A stretch of DNA of 64,000 nucleotides from Streptomyces lincolnensis (GCF_021173675.1 NZ_JAIHON010000006.1:62001-126000), one strand, 5' to 3'. Shown: positions 24,580 through 32,328, counted from the first letter of the stretch. Notes: generated by a model from the sequence alone, not told the origin. Numbers and translations: made by a program.

Positions 24580-26007
24580 TCACCACTCCCCCTCTGCGCC
24601 GGAGTCAGGCAGGTCTGCGAGGGCTTCGCGTGCGGTTTCGCGGTTGTGCTGGATGTCGCGGTGGATGTTGGCGGCGAGCCAGGATTCGCCGGGGGTGTGG
24701 CCGTGTCCGGCGTAGGTCCAGTGGGCGAGGGTGAGCGTGGTTGCCTCCGGTTCGTCGTCGGGGTCTGGCAGGCCGAGGGCTTGGCGTTGCTGCTGGGCGC
24801 GGTAGTCGGCGCGGACCTGCCGGAGGGCGCCGAGGGTGGTGGAGTAGCGGCGGGACTTGGTGGAGAAGTGGCCGCGGAAGCCGAGCATGTGGGCCCAGTC
24901 GCGCAGCTTCCTGTCCGGGTAGAGCGTGTGCAGGTCGAGGCAGGCGGCAATGAGCCGGGCAGGGTGGTCGGGCACATCGAGCAGGACCAGGGCTTCCTTG
25001 TTGCCGATGCGGCGGTCGACGGTGCCGGTGGTCTCGGCGGCTTTGGTGGCGTACTTGGCGACGTAAGAGGCGACAGCGGCTTCGGTGATCTCTTCGCCGT
25101 GGCCGAAGGCGCCGATCGGCTGCACATCGAACTGTGTGCCCCACCGCAGAGTGCGGGCCGGTTGGGTGAGGGCCGGTTGCTTCGGGTCCGGCTGATAGCG
25201 GGCCGGGGGCACGTCGACCGCGACGCGGGCAGCAGCCGCACGGATCGCGCCGTCGAGGAGGTCAAGGGTGGCCCAGGCCGGGGGCGCATCGTCGGGCCCC
25301 TCGGGTCCGTCGAAGCGGATGACCGCGTGAAAGTGCACCGCCCCACGCTTCTGGTACTCGGCGACCTTCCCGAAGGACACTCGGGACTGCTCCCGAGCAG
25401 CCTTCTGAGTGAGTCCGGCCCGCTTCGCGATCTCACGACGGAGGTAGATCGTGAAGTAGCGCCACAGCTCCGAGGCGTGGTTGTTCCACAGCACCGCGCC
25501 CGCGTAGTCATACGTCGCCGCATCGAGCGGGGTGCCGAGCTCGGGAGCATCCTCACCGTGGCGTTGGCCGCAGCGGCAGGGCCGGTTGCCGGGGCGGTTG
25601 TGGACCGGGCCGAAGGAGGGCGCGGTGAGGGTGGCGAAGACCCGCGGGTGATCCCGGACGGTGGGCGGGGTGCCCTTGGCGGGGTCGCCGACGAGTCCGG
25701 CGCGGATGAGGTGGTAGGTGTCTCCGGCGTAGGTCCAGGCGCAGGCCGGGCAGCGGGAGGCGCGGCGGTTACCGCAGGCGATGCGGAGCATGCCGCCTGG
25801 CTCGTGCTCGGTCGTGTAGGCGTGCAGCACGGTCTTGGTTGCCGGGTCGATTGTTTTCGTGGCGCCCATGAGGCGGATCGGGTCGGAGCATCCACCTGTG
25901 CGCCTGATCTGGTCTTGCCAGCGGTCGAAGTCAGCCCGACCGGCCACCCTCAGCACGTCGGTGAGGGTGGCCGGGTCGAGGCCCGCCGCCATGGCGGGGT
26001 TGGTCAC
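24580..26007 (-). CDS. RepSA-type replication initiator (HUH endonuclease)
   Basis: A 475-residue rolling-circle type initiator. A Cys-rich front (CPAC at 86-89, CRCG near 144) likely binds zinc. The HUH motif is HFH at 225-227 in RGAVHFHAVIRFD, and the catalytic motif is YVAKYATK at 315-322 with the Tyr-x3-Tyr arrangement. The enzyme nicks the double-strand origin and starts replication of the excised element. The GTG start follows AAGGAG and overlaps the previous gene by 4 bases. RepSA of pSAM2 is the closest type I know. Confidence 0.9.
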   Translation of the reverse strand: MTNPAMAAGLDPATLTDVLRVAGRADFDRWQDQIRRTGGCSDPIRLMGATKTIDPATKTVLHAYTTEHEPGGMLRIACGNRRASRCPACAWTYAGDTYHLIRAGLVGDPAKGTPPTVRDHPRVFATLTAPSFGPVHNRPGNRPCRCGQRHGEDAPELGTPLDAATYDYAGAVLWNNHASELWRYFTIYLRREIAKRAGLTQKAAREQSRVSFGKVAEYQKRGAVHFHAVIRFDGPEGPDDAPPAWATLDLLDGAIRAAAARVAVDVPPARYQPDPKQPALTQPARTLRWGTQFDVQPIGAFGHGEEITEAAVASYVAKYATKAAETTGTVDRRIGNKEALVLLDVPDHPARLIAACLDLHTLYPDRKLRDWAHMLGFRGHFSTKSRRYSTTLGALRQVRADYRAQQQRQALGLPDPDDEPEATTLTLAHWTYAGHGHTPGESWLAANIHRDIQHNRETAREALADLPDSGAEGEW

Positions 26008-26216
26008 CGGGTCTCCTTGCGGTGGGCGGGGCCGTGGTTGGCGGTGTAGTCGTCGACCAGGGCCTTGACGTCCCTGTCGCCGTTGGCGTGGTCCTCGATG
26101 CCGCAGCCGCCGCACACGTAGTCGCCCTGGGCGCTGGTGTACTTGGTGGGGCCCTTGACCCGCAGGCCGGGGCTTGCCTCGGTCGGGGTGAGGTCGGCGG
26201 GGAGTTTGCGGAACAT
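26004..26216 (-). CDS. small AICE protein with CxxC
   Basis: A 70-residue protein beginning MFRKLPADLTPTEASPGLRVKGPTKYTSAQGD, then YVCGGCGIEDHANGDRDV. The CGGC with a nearby HAN may form a half zinc site. The stop overlaps the rep start by 4 bases. AICEs often carry such small transfer/replication accessory proteins; its function is unknown. The ATG is preceded by GGGAGG. Confidence 0.7.
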   Translation of the reverse strand: MFRKLPADLTPTEASPGLRVKGPTKYTSAQGDYVCGGCGIEDHANGDRDVKALVDDYTANHGPAHRKETR

Positions 26217-26221
26217 CCCGG

Positions 26222-26401
26222 TCACCTCCCGGCCCGGACGAAGGCGACACGGGACGCGTGGCCGGTGCCCTTGCAGGTCAGGCAGATGACGTTCAGGGTC
26301 ACGCGGGTGCCGTCGCCGTGGCGGTCACCGGTGGTGATGGCGACGACGGGGAAGCCGTCGCAGTTGCGGCAGACGGGCGTGTTCCGGGCGTGCTGGGGCA
26401 T
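26222..26401 (-). CDS. small zinc-knuckle AICE protein
   Basis: A 59-residue protein with two CxxC pairs: VCRNCDGFPVVA and VICLTCKGTGHASR, the second in DnaJ-like CxxCxGxG form. The pairs are spaced to form one Zn site. Similar short proteins occur among pSAM2-family spread genes. It follows the Spd-like membrane protein and precedes the CxxC protein with only 5 bases between. Start ATG 26401 with AAGGGA upstream. Confidence 0.65.
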   Translation of the reverse strand: MPQHARNTPVCRNCDGFPVVAITTGDRHGDGTRVTLNVICLTCKGTGHASRVAFVRAGR

Positions 26402-26495
26402 GATGGGGCTTCCCTTTCGGGTCCGTTGGATCAGGAATGGGTGCAGGCGCCCGGAGCGGCGGAAGTTTGGCGACCGAGGCCGCTCCGGGGGCCCT

Positions 26496-26798
26496 TCAGC
26501 GGTCCTTGTCGAGGTCCTTGAGCAGCGAGCGCAGAACGACCGCGACCACGGCCACCGACATACCGGTGACGGCGACCGCCAGGAGCAGCGAGACCAGCAC
26601 GGCGCCGACGACGAGGACCACAGCGCCACCGCCCGCGGCGAGAGCAAGCGCACTGCCGGGGGTGAGCTGGATCGTGGGCCGGTTCGCGACCGGGGCGACC
26701 GGGGCCGGGGCCTGCGGAGCGGGCACCAGGGCATCGGCGGTCGGAGCGTGGGTGGGGGCGGGGGCGGTGTCCCGCGGCGGGTACTTCGGGGTCAACAC
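26496..26798 (-). CDS. Spd-like membrane protein
   Basis: A 100-residue protein from a GTG at 26798 (AAGGGA). It has a Pro/Ala-rich cytoplasmic front (to about 48), then one long or two adjacent hydrophobic helices (SALALAAGGGAVVLVVGAVLVSLLLAVAVTGMSVAVVAVVL) and a short basic tail. In AICEs such Spd proteins support spread of the element from cell to cell in the mycelium with TraB. The exact Spd class cannot be assigned. Confidence 0.7.
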   Translation of the reverse strand: MLTPKYPPRDTAPAPTHAPTADALVPAPQAPAPVAPVANRPTIQLTPGSALALAAGGGAVVLVVGAVLVSLLLAVAVTGMSVAVVAVVLRSLLKDLDKDR

Positions 26799-26821
26799 GG
26801 CTGGTTTCCCTTCGAGTCGGG

Positions 26822-26977
26822 TTACTTGACGACGGTGCCGACGGCGGGGCCAAGGACGCTGCCCGCGAGGAGGTAGCCGCCGAGCAGGAGCAGGACGACC
26901 AGCCACGCGGGCGGGCGGGTGAGCTTGATCCCGAGCCAGCCGACGACGATGACGACGAGCCAGAACGGAACGTCCAT
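26822..26977 (-). CDS. very small membrane protein
   Basis: A 51-residue protein beginning MDVPFWLVVIVVGWLGIKLTRPPAWLVVLLLLGGYLLAGSVLG. Two hydrophobic helices with a basic turn TRPP. The GGAGG site is 5' of the ATG. Typical of Spd-type AICE genes; no other function is seen. Confidence 0.7.
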   Translation of the reverse strand: MDVPFWLVVIVVGWLGIKLTRPPAWLVVLLLLGGYLLAGSVLGPAVGTVVK

Positions 26978-26988
26978 GACGGGGCCTC

Positions 26989-27177
26989 CTAGGCCTTGCA
27001 GCGGTGGGTGTTGGCGGCGAGTTCGGCGGCAGAGCGGTCGGTGTAGTCGGCGGAGAAGCCACAGCCGGGGGCAGTGCACGCGGCGGCGTGCTTGTCGCGG
27101 CCACGGCCGTCGTAGTAGGTGGCGACCTCAACGGGGCCGATACGGCGCCGGTCGCGGAAGCGGCGGTAGGCGGTCAC
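26989..27177 (-). CDS. mobile-element transfer protein, small
   Basis: A 62-residue basic protein with a C-x4-C-x18-H-x1-C pattern: CTAPGCGFSADYTDRSAAELAANTHRC. This looks like a compact zinc finger. It is the type often called mobile element transfer protein in AICEs. The GTG at 27177 follows GAAGGGAAG. Confidence 0.7.
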   Translation of the reverse strand: MTAYRRFRDRRRIGPVEVATYYDGRGRDKHAAACTAPGCGFSADYTDRSAAELAANTHRCKA

Positions 27178-27195
27178 GGTGAACTTCCCTTCTTC

Positions 27196-27852
27196 TCAGG
27201 CGAGTTGGAGTTGCTTGGCGATCGCGGCAGTCATGGGCGCGGGCAGTTGGAGGCGGGCGGACAGGGCAGTAGCGGGCATCGGCGATCCGGTCTCGGCCCG
27301 ATGGGCGTCAGCGATCTTCCGGGCGTGATCCAGCAGCGCGGCGGGTACCGCAGGCACCTCGGCCGTCACCGGTTCAGGTGCAGGGGATAGCTCCGGCACC
27401 GCCTCAGCCGTCGGGGTGGGGGCGTCGGCGCGGTGCGTCTCGACTTCCGGCGCGGCCGGGACATCCACAGGCTCTGCGGAAACGGCCGGCACGTCGGGCG
27501 AGTGGACCAGGAGAGTGCCGCCGAGGAAGGCAAGCGCAGGCCAGCCAGCCACGAGAATCCGCAGCCAGGCAGGCACATGCTCCAGGTCGAGAAGTCCGGC
27601 GGTGGCGACGTTGGCGCCGAGCGAGGCGCAGAGCGCGATCGCGAACCAGGTCCACGCGGAGCGGTCCCGGCGAGCGCTACGCAGCCGACGCCACGCGGCG
27701 ACCAACAGCAAGTCGACCGAGACCGGGTAGGCCCAGGCCTTCCACCCCGACTGTCCGGCCGCGTATGCGAGATCGTGGAGGTGGGCGAAGGACAGGGCGC
27801 CAGCGATAACGGCCTGGATCAAGACGGCATCTGGGCGAAGTACGCGGTTCAT
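27196..27852 (-). CDS. SpdB2/DUF2637-type membrane protein
   Basis: A 218-residue protein. The first half has three or four hydrophobic helices (VLIQAVIAGALSFAHLHDLAYAAG, YPVSVDLLLVAAW, SAWTWFAIALCASLGANVATAGLL, WLRILVAGWPALAFLGGTLLVH), the DUF2637/SpdB2 plan. The second half is a Pro/Ala/Glu-rich linker and a compact C-terminal domain with an HTH-like ATALSARLQLPAPMTAAIAKQLQLA. SpdB2 proteins are required for intramycelial spread of the element; the C-terminal part is consistent with DNA binding. Strong AGGGAGG site. Confidence 0.85.
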   Translation of the reverse strand: MNRVLRPDAVLIQAVIAGALSFAHLHDLAYAAGQSGWKAWAYPVSVDLLLVAAWRRLRSARRDRSAWTWFAIALCASLGANVATAGLLDLEHVPAWLRILVAGWPALAFLGGTLLVHSPDVPAVSAEPVDVPAAPEVETHRADAPTPTAEAVPELSPAPEPVTAEVPAVPAALLDHARKIADAHRAETGSPMPATALSARLQLPAPMTAAIAKQLQLA

Positions 27853-27929
27853 GATCTGTACCTCCCTTCACAGGGGGTCGGGCCAGGAACGGGCGGGAAC
27901 CGGTGTCCGGTCGCCCGGCCCCGGCGCGG

Positions 27930-28109
27930 TCAGTGGCGGTTGAAGCCGGGGCAGCCGTTGACCATGTGGTCCACGCACTGCGGGCAGTCCCCGCGCAGGC
28001 CCCGGTGCACCGTGCGGTCGTAGGCGTGCCTCCAGCACTGCGGGCACTCGCCCTGGGGCGTGGACGCGGACGGTGCAGCGGTACGCGGCGACTTTCCGAA
28101 CAGACCCAT
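27930..28109 (-). CDS. small Cys/His protein
   Basis: A 59-residue protein with a GECPQCWRHAYDRTVHRG section and a repeat GDCPQCVDHMVNGCPGF. The two CPQC pairs indicate a zinc ribbon. It lies between the DUF2637 gene and the CxxCxGxG protein. The ATG at 28109 follows GAGGAG. Unknown function, AICE-specific. Confidence 0.65.
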   Translation of the reverse strand: MGLFGKSPRTAAPSASTPQGECPQCWRHAYDRTVHRGLRGDCPQCVDHMVNGCPGFNRH

Positions 28110-28140
28110 CACGGGCTCCTCTCTTGTGAGCAGCGGCTGT

Positions 28141-28311
28141 TCAGTCCTGAAGCGCTTCGCCGGAGCCGAGGCAGGTCAGGCAGATGCCGGTCTGCTGTCC
28201 GACCGCGCGGCGCTTGCGCCCGACATAGACGGCGCGGGAGACCTCGCCGGAGCCCTTGCAGGTCGGGCACTTCGCCGGTCCGGCGGTCGCGGGTGTCTTG
28301 GATGCCGCCAT
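28141..28311 (-). CDS. small CxxCxGxG protein
   Basis: A 56-residue protein: CPTCKGSGEVSRAVYVGRKRR then CLTCLGSGEAL. The two CxxCxGxG motifs are the DnaJ zinc-finger unit. The ATG at 28311 sits a few bases after the TraB stop, so translation is coupled. It pairs by pattern with the 59-residue protein at 26222-26401. Confidence 0.7.
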   Translation of the reverse strand: MAASKTPATAGPAKCPTCKGSGEVSRAVYVGRKRRAVGQQTGICLTCLGSGEALQD

Positions 28312-28316
28312 GGCGA

Positions 28317-29636
28317 TCACTTGACCAGCGACGGAGCGTCGGCAGGCGAGGCGGGAACGTGGGGCCGGAACGGTGCGAGGAACGGCAGATCCGGCACCAG
28401 ATACTCGAAGTCCCGGCAGATGTCGGCGACTTCTTCGCGGGAGACCTGCGGGGTGCGGATCCGGCACCAGCCGCCGCCCGCATCGGTGGCCACGGCCGTG
28501 CCGGGCCGGTTCGCGGGGATCACACACGCGGCAGGGACGGCAGTCGGGGCCACGTCCTTCAGCCCCATCTCCGCGGTTTCCTTGTCGTTGACCCGGTGCA
28601 CCACCCGGCCCGTGAGCTGGGCACGGAGCATGGTGGCGCCCTTGCCCAGGTCGGAGCCGAAGCGCTGCCCGCAGATCTCCAGGTAGATGCCGACCGCACG
28701 GGCCATCTGCGCCAGCCGGATCAGCGCCGTGACGATCCGCGTGCGCCGCTCCTCATCCTCCTTGCGGGAGATCAGGAACAGTTCGGCGATCTCATCCACC
28801 AGCACCACGACCGGGGCCGGACGCAGGTCCTCGGGAAGTTCCCAGATGTCCGAGACGCCGTACAGGTGCAGCAGGTCAAAGCGGTCTTCCATCTCCGTGA
28901 CCAGCACATCGGCCAGCGAGGCGGCATCATCCGGAGTCGTCGCCAGGGCCGACAGCCGCGGCGCGAACGCGGACTGTTCCACCCCGCGCTTGCAGTCCAT
29001 CCCCACCAGCGCGACCGGCAGTTGAGCCAGCCCCTTGATCAGGTTGCGCTGATACATGGACTTGCCTGAGCTGTTCGCACCCAGCGTGAGCCCCATCGGC
29101 GCCTTGAGGTAGTCCCGCTCGAACGCGGTCCCGTCATCGCGCAGCGCGACCGGCACGGCCATCCCATGCGGCTGTGCCTTGCGCGGCATCCGCACCCGAC
29201 GCAGCACGTCGTAGCCGGTCATCCGCAGTTCCACGAACCCCGGCTTGGTCACCACGACCCGTATCGCGTGCACACCCCAGGCATGCCGTAACCGCTCCGT
29301 GGAGGCGATCACGTCGGCAGGCTCCAGACCGGCCGGAAGGCGAAGCGTCACCCGCAGTCCGGTCGAGGTGCCCCGCACCCGGCGGATCTTCGGTGCGACC
29401 GGCTGCACCTCGCGACGGGCCACGTTGCGTGCCATGAACGCCCGCAGGCCGGACGGCTGGACCGTCAGACCGCACACGTCCATCGTCGAGCGGTAGGAGA
29501 ACGTGAACCGGCACCACGTCGCGGGCAGGCCGACCAGCGACCAGTACACGCGCGGCGCACGGTACTTCGCATAACCGAGGCCACCGGCCCCCGCTACGGC
29601 CCCCGTGGCCTCCAGCCACATCGTCAGGTCGGCCAT
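28317..29636 (-). CDS. FtsK/SpoIIIE-type DNA translocase (TraB/TraSA)
   Basis: A 439-residue ATPase beginning MADLTMWLEATGAVAGAG. The N-terminus has one hydrophobic stretch, then a basic DNA-binding-like region. Walker A is GANSSGKS at 186-193, Walker B VVVLVDE at 276-282, and FGSDLGKGATML follows. TraB-type proteins form hexameric pores that move the double-stranded element between hyphae; a single protein does this in AICEs. The start comes 3 bases after the stop of the 108-residue gene. Length is at the small end for TraB but similar to AICE TraSA. Confidence 0.9.
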   Translation of the reverse strand: MADLTMWLEATGAVAGAGGLGYAKYRAPRVYWSLVGLPATWCRFTFSYRSTMDVCGLTVQPSGLRAFMARNVARREVQPVAPKIRRVRGTSTGLRVTLRLPAGLEPADVIASTERLRHAWGVHAIRVVVTKPGFVELRMTGYDVLRRVRMPRKAQPHGMAVPVALRDDGTAFERDYLKAPMGLTLGANSSGKSMYQRNLIKGLAQLPVALVGMDCKRGVEQSAFAPRLSALATTPDDAASLADVLVTEMEDRFDLLHLYGVSDIWELPEDLRPAPVVVLVDEIAELFLISRKEDEERRTRIVTALIRLAQMARAVGIYLEICGQRFGSDLGKGATMLRAQLTGRVVHRVNDKETAEMGLKDVAPTAVPAACVIPANRPGTAVATDAGGGWCRIRTPQVSREEVADICRDFEYLVPDLPFLAPFRPHVPASPADAPSLVK

Positions 29637-29638
29637 GA

Positions 29639-29965
29639 TCAGGCCGCCGGGGTGATCGCGACGGCACTGAACGAGATACCCGAGCGCTTCTCGCCCTTGA
29701 TCACGTTCTCCCAGTCCCGAGCCTTCAGGCCGATGACCTTGACCGGCATGCCCGGGGCCAGAGCCTCCGGGTAGCCGTTCTCCGGGATCGAGACCTTGAG
29801 GAGGTTGCCCTCCCCCTCGTCCGAGACCAGCAGGCCCACGGTCGACATGGGCTTGCCCTCCTGGTTCACGGCCCGCTCGCCGGTCTGGAAGTTCTTCACC
29901 TTGGGTTCCGGCGCAGTGGCCACGAACACCAACGCAGTCGAAGTGTCGATCTTGAAGGACGGCAT
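29639..29965 (-). CDS. conserved AICE protein upstream of TraB
   Basis: A 108-residue soluble protein beginning MPSFKIDTSTALVFVATAPEPKVKNFQTGERAVNQEGKPMSTVGLLV. It is mostly beta strand (an OB-like or Sm-like pattern), followed by KVIGLKARDWENVIKGEKRSGISFSAVAIT. No motif identifies its role. It is the first gene of the transfer operon and faces the KorSA-like repressor operators. AAGGAG precedes the ATG. Confidence 0.7.
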   Translation of the reverse strand: MPSFKIDTSTALVFVATAPEPKVKNFQTGERAVNQEGKPMSTVGLLVSDEGEGNLLKVSIPENGYPEALAPGMPVKVIGLKARDWENVIKGEKRSGISFSAVAITPAA

Positions 29966-30002
29966 GCGTCACTCCTTGGTCGTGGCACACCTCCGGTGCG
30001 CC

Positions 30003-30020
30003 AACTGGCTTGAGCCACTT
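30003..30020. promoter_or_regulatory. KorSA-type operator 1
   Basis: AACTGGCTTGAGCCACTT: core TGGCTTGAGCCA (30006-30017), one of three copies in the divergent promoter between the transfer operon and the GntR gene. Confidence 0.7.
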
Positions 30021-30036
30021 ACTGGCTTAAGCCAGT
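30021..30036. promoter_or_regulatory. KorSA-type operator 2 (perfect palindrome)
   Basis: ACTGGCTTAAGCCAGT is a perfect 16-bp palindrome directly adjoining operator 1 (cores 17 bases apart). GntR proteins bind such sites as dimers. Confidence 0.8.
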
Positions 30037-30065
30037 TGAGCACATGGAGGCGTTCGGGTCAACAA

Positions 30066-30083
30066 GGTGGCTTGAGCCAGTTG
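30066..30083. promoter_or_regulatory. KorSA-type operator 3
   Basis: GGTGGCTTGAGCCAGTTG: the core TGGCTTGAGCCA again, 45 bases right of operator 2 and 14 bases before the GntR ATG, suiting autoregulation. Confidence 0.7.
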
Positions 30084-30096
30084 CTATGCTGCCGAC

Positions 30097-30870
30097 ATGA
30101 CGTCCGCCCGCCCCTCGACCCCGCAGCCGCCCAGCCGACGTATCGCCGAAGACCTCCGACGTCAGATCGAGTCCGGAGAACGCAGCCCCGGCGACAAGCT
30201 GCCGTCGGAGCGCGCGCTAGCCGAGGCGTATGGGGCAGCTCGAAACACCGCTCGCGAGGCCATCCGGATACTCGCCGAGCAGGGACTAGTCACTGCGAAG
30301 CACGGCAGCGGAGTCTTTGTCCGCGAACCCCAGAGGCTGTTCCGCTTCGGCAGCGATCGCTACTCGCTCAAGAACCGTGAGACGGGGCTGACGCCTTTCC
30401 GGCTGGAGGCCAAGAAGCAGGGCAAGGTGGCGAGGATCGAGGTTCCGTCCATCGCTCGCGAGAAGCCGCCGGTCGACGTCGCCGAACGTCTGAAGGTGCC
30501 TGCGGATGAAGAGAGCGTGGTTCACCGCGAGAACCACTACTTCGCAGATGACGAGCCTGTCCAGATCGTTTCCACGTACCTGCGCTGGGATGAGGCTCAG
30601 GGGACGTTGCTCATGCAGCCGAAGACTGGCAAGGACGGCATCTACGGTCGCCTAGAGGAGCTCGGGCATGTCATGACGCGCGTGCGCGACGAGATCAGCG
30701 CACGGATGCCCACACCTGAGGAGGCGGCGACCCTCGAACTCTTGCCGGGCGTTCCGGTTCTAGAAGTGCTGCACACGAGCCTGGACCAGGACGGTATCCC
30801 CTTCGAAGTCTCCCGGTACGTGCATCGAGCGGATCAAACCGGCCTGCTCTACGAACTGCCAGTCGAGTAA
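30097..30870 (+). CDS. GntR-family repressor, KorSA-like (HutC/UTRA)
   Basis: A 257-residue repressor. The N-terminal winged helix (RRIAEDLRRQIESGERSPGDKLPSERALAEAYGAARNTAREAIRILAEQGLVTAKHGSGVFV) is a textbook GntR domain, and residues about 100-250 form a UTRA-type effector domain. In pSAM2, KorSA represses pra and itself to keep the element integrated; the equivalent here probably silences the transfer/replication operon through the three TGGCTTRAGCCA sites. The gene is less GC-biased than the neighbouring backbone genes. Confidence 0.9.
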   Translation: MTSARPSTPQPPSRRIAEDLRRQIESGERSPGDKLPSERALAEAYGAARNTAREAIRILAEQGLVTAKHGSGVFVREPQRLFRFGSDRYSLKNRETGLTPFRLEAKKQGKVARIEVPSIAREKPPVDVAERLKVPADEESVVHRENHYFADDEPVQIVSTYLRWDEAQGTLLMQPKTGKDGIYGRLEELGHVMTRVRDEISARMPTPEEAATLELLPGVPVLEVLHTSLDQDGIPFEVSRYVHRADQTGLLYELPVE

Positions 30871-30883
30871 CGAGGAGCTGCAC

Positions 30884-31396
30884 GTGAAGCCTGCGATCGT
30901 CCGTCCCTTCGAAAACGCCGATCTGGCCGACGCGGCAGCGGCGTTGACTGAAGTGCACTCCACCGACGGGTATCCCGTGGAAGGTGTCGATCACCCCGAA
31001 GCCTGGTTGCGCTCGGATGACGTGATCGCTGCATGGGTGGGGGAAGTCGACGGTGCCATCGTTGGACACGTTGCAGTGATGCGCCCGCACGGAGAGGACG
31101 CGGTAGCGCTGTGGATGCAGCAGAGCGGCGACGAGGAAGCTCGAATCGCGGTGCTGGCCAGGTTGTTCGTCGTCAAAGCCGCCAGGAAGCATGCCGTCGG
31201 TGAACGCCTCATGCAGGCCGCTATGGACTACGGCCGTGAGCGTGGGATTCGCTTGGTCCTGGACGTGATGACGAAGGACACAGCCGCCATACGCCTCTAT
31301 GAACGCCTCGGATGGCGCGAGATCGGCCGGACTCCACACCGCTACGGAAACGGCCAGACCATCGACGCGGTGTGCTTCGTCGCCCCGCAGGCCTGA
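30884..31396 (+). CDS. GNAT acetyltransferase (cargo)
   Basis: A 170-residue GNAT fold: N-terminal beta1/alpha1 (IVRPFENADLADAAAALTEVHS), the acetyl-CoA site RLFVVKAARKHAVGERLMQAAMDYGRERG and the C-terminal YERLGWREIG motif. Acceptor substrate unknown. It begins 14 bases after the repressor stop (GTG, GAGGAG site), so it is probably in the repressor's transcript. This looks like accessory cargo rather than AICE core. Confidence 0.85.
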   Translation: MKPAIVRPFENADLADAAAALTEVHSTDGYPVEGVDHPEAWLRSDDVIAAWVGEVDGAIVGHVAVMRPHGEDAVALWMQQSGDEEARIAVLARLFVVKAARKHAVGERLMQAAMDYGRERGIRLVLDVMTKDTAAIRLYERLGWREIGRTPHRYGNGQTIDAVCFVAPQA

Positions 31397-31426
31397 GCTG
31401 TTACAGGTTTCTCTACCTCATCAAGG

Positions 31427-31445
31427 GCCCGCGCAAAGCGCGGGC
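31427..31445 (+). terminator. short terminator after the GNAT gene
   Basis: Perfect 8-bp arms GCCCGCGC/GCGCGGGC with loop AAA, 31 bases downstream of the stop. Confidence 0.55.
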
Positions 31446-31643
31446 TGGCCCCTTGGGCCTGGCCCTCTGCGCCTTCGGCGCCGGGCCTGGCCCCTGGGGC
31501 CGCAAGCATGTTACGGCCCAGACGGTAGAGCCCTAGACGGGCAGGCCACGGTCAAAACGATGCCTCCGGCGGGGGATCGGCCGGCACCGGGATGGAGGGG
31601 GCGCCGTACGCGACCGCGGGTTCGTAGTGGCGTGCGCGGTAGG

Positions 31644-31793
31644 GCTTCCATCCCGACCACCATCGACCCAGGCAGAGCCGAGCAGACGCGGCCCATGGCG
31701 TCCAGGTCGTTCGTACAGTGGCGCGCTCCACCTGGACGCCATGAACCACGCCCGCTCCACGGTGTGTGGGTCGACGGCGGACGGGATGGAAGC
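31644..31793. repeat. 150-bp gap-free imperfect palindrome
   Basis: The two halves mirror each other about 31718.5. The inner arms 31694-31707 and 31730-31743 are perfectly complementary over 14 bases (CATGGCGTCCAGGT), the outer arms 31644-31670 and 31767-31793 match at 24 of 27 positions, and the middle 23 positions at about half. No gaps are needed. It could form a long cruciform. Confidence 0.8.
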
Positions 31794-32311
31794 TGGGGTG
31801 AGTGGTGGGTTGCTGAAGGAGCGCATGGCGGTCCCAAGTTCAGTAGCCCACCACTGGACGCCTCAGCGGTGATGCCACCAGTAGAGCGCAAAGGTCGCGG
31901 CCCCGCTCAAACTGGCTTTCACGGCCGTGCGCATGAGCTCGTCCGAGGCAGAGCTCAAGAGCCTACGGAAGTGGCGACGGGCACCATATTCCACCAGGTG
32001 GGTGCGGATCTGGCGGGCTTCCCGGGATGTGCGTGCGGCTTTGCGTGCGGGTCGCTGACGGCGGCAGCGCCTACACTTTCGAGTGCTGGGAATGTCGACC
32101 TCCGACGGTTGGCATTTCTGACGGTGTTAGCGGCCTCCTGCGTAGGACCAGGGGGCCGCCGCCGTTACCGACGGAAGCCCAGGCCCTGCGTTAGGACCAG
32201 GGGCCGCCGTTTCCGGGGGCCATGGCCGCACAAACCATTCTGAGGCAGCGCACTGACACTGTGACGCCGTAAGCACCAAGCGCTCTGACCTGCGTATTTT
32301 TCCGTTTATCC

Positions 32312-32328
32312 ACTGACGGCCAGTCAGT
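32312..32328. promoter_or_regulatory. operator-like palindrome before the small HTH gene
   Basis: ACTGACGGCCAGTCAGT has perfect 6-base arms around a 5-base core; its reverse complement ACTGACTGGCCGTCAGT matches the chromosomal palindrome at 20104-20120 at 14 of 17 positions. It is 18 bases upstream of the ATG at 32346, in an AT-rich promoter. Confidence 0.6.

Noticed and set aside
31511..31891. Open frames on both strands across the AICE palindrome
   Set aside because: They mirror each other because of the palindrome, have no ribosome site and look unlike neighbouring proteins.
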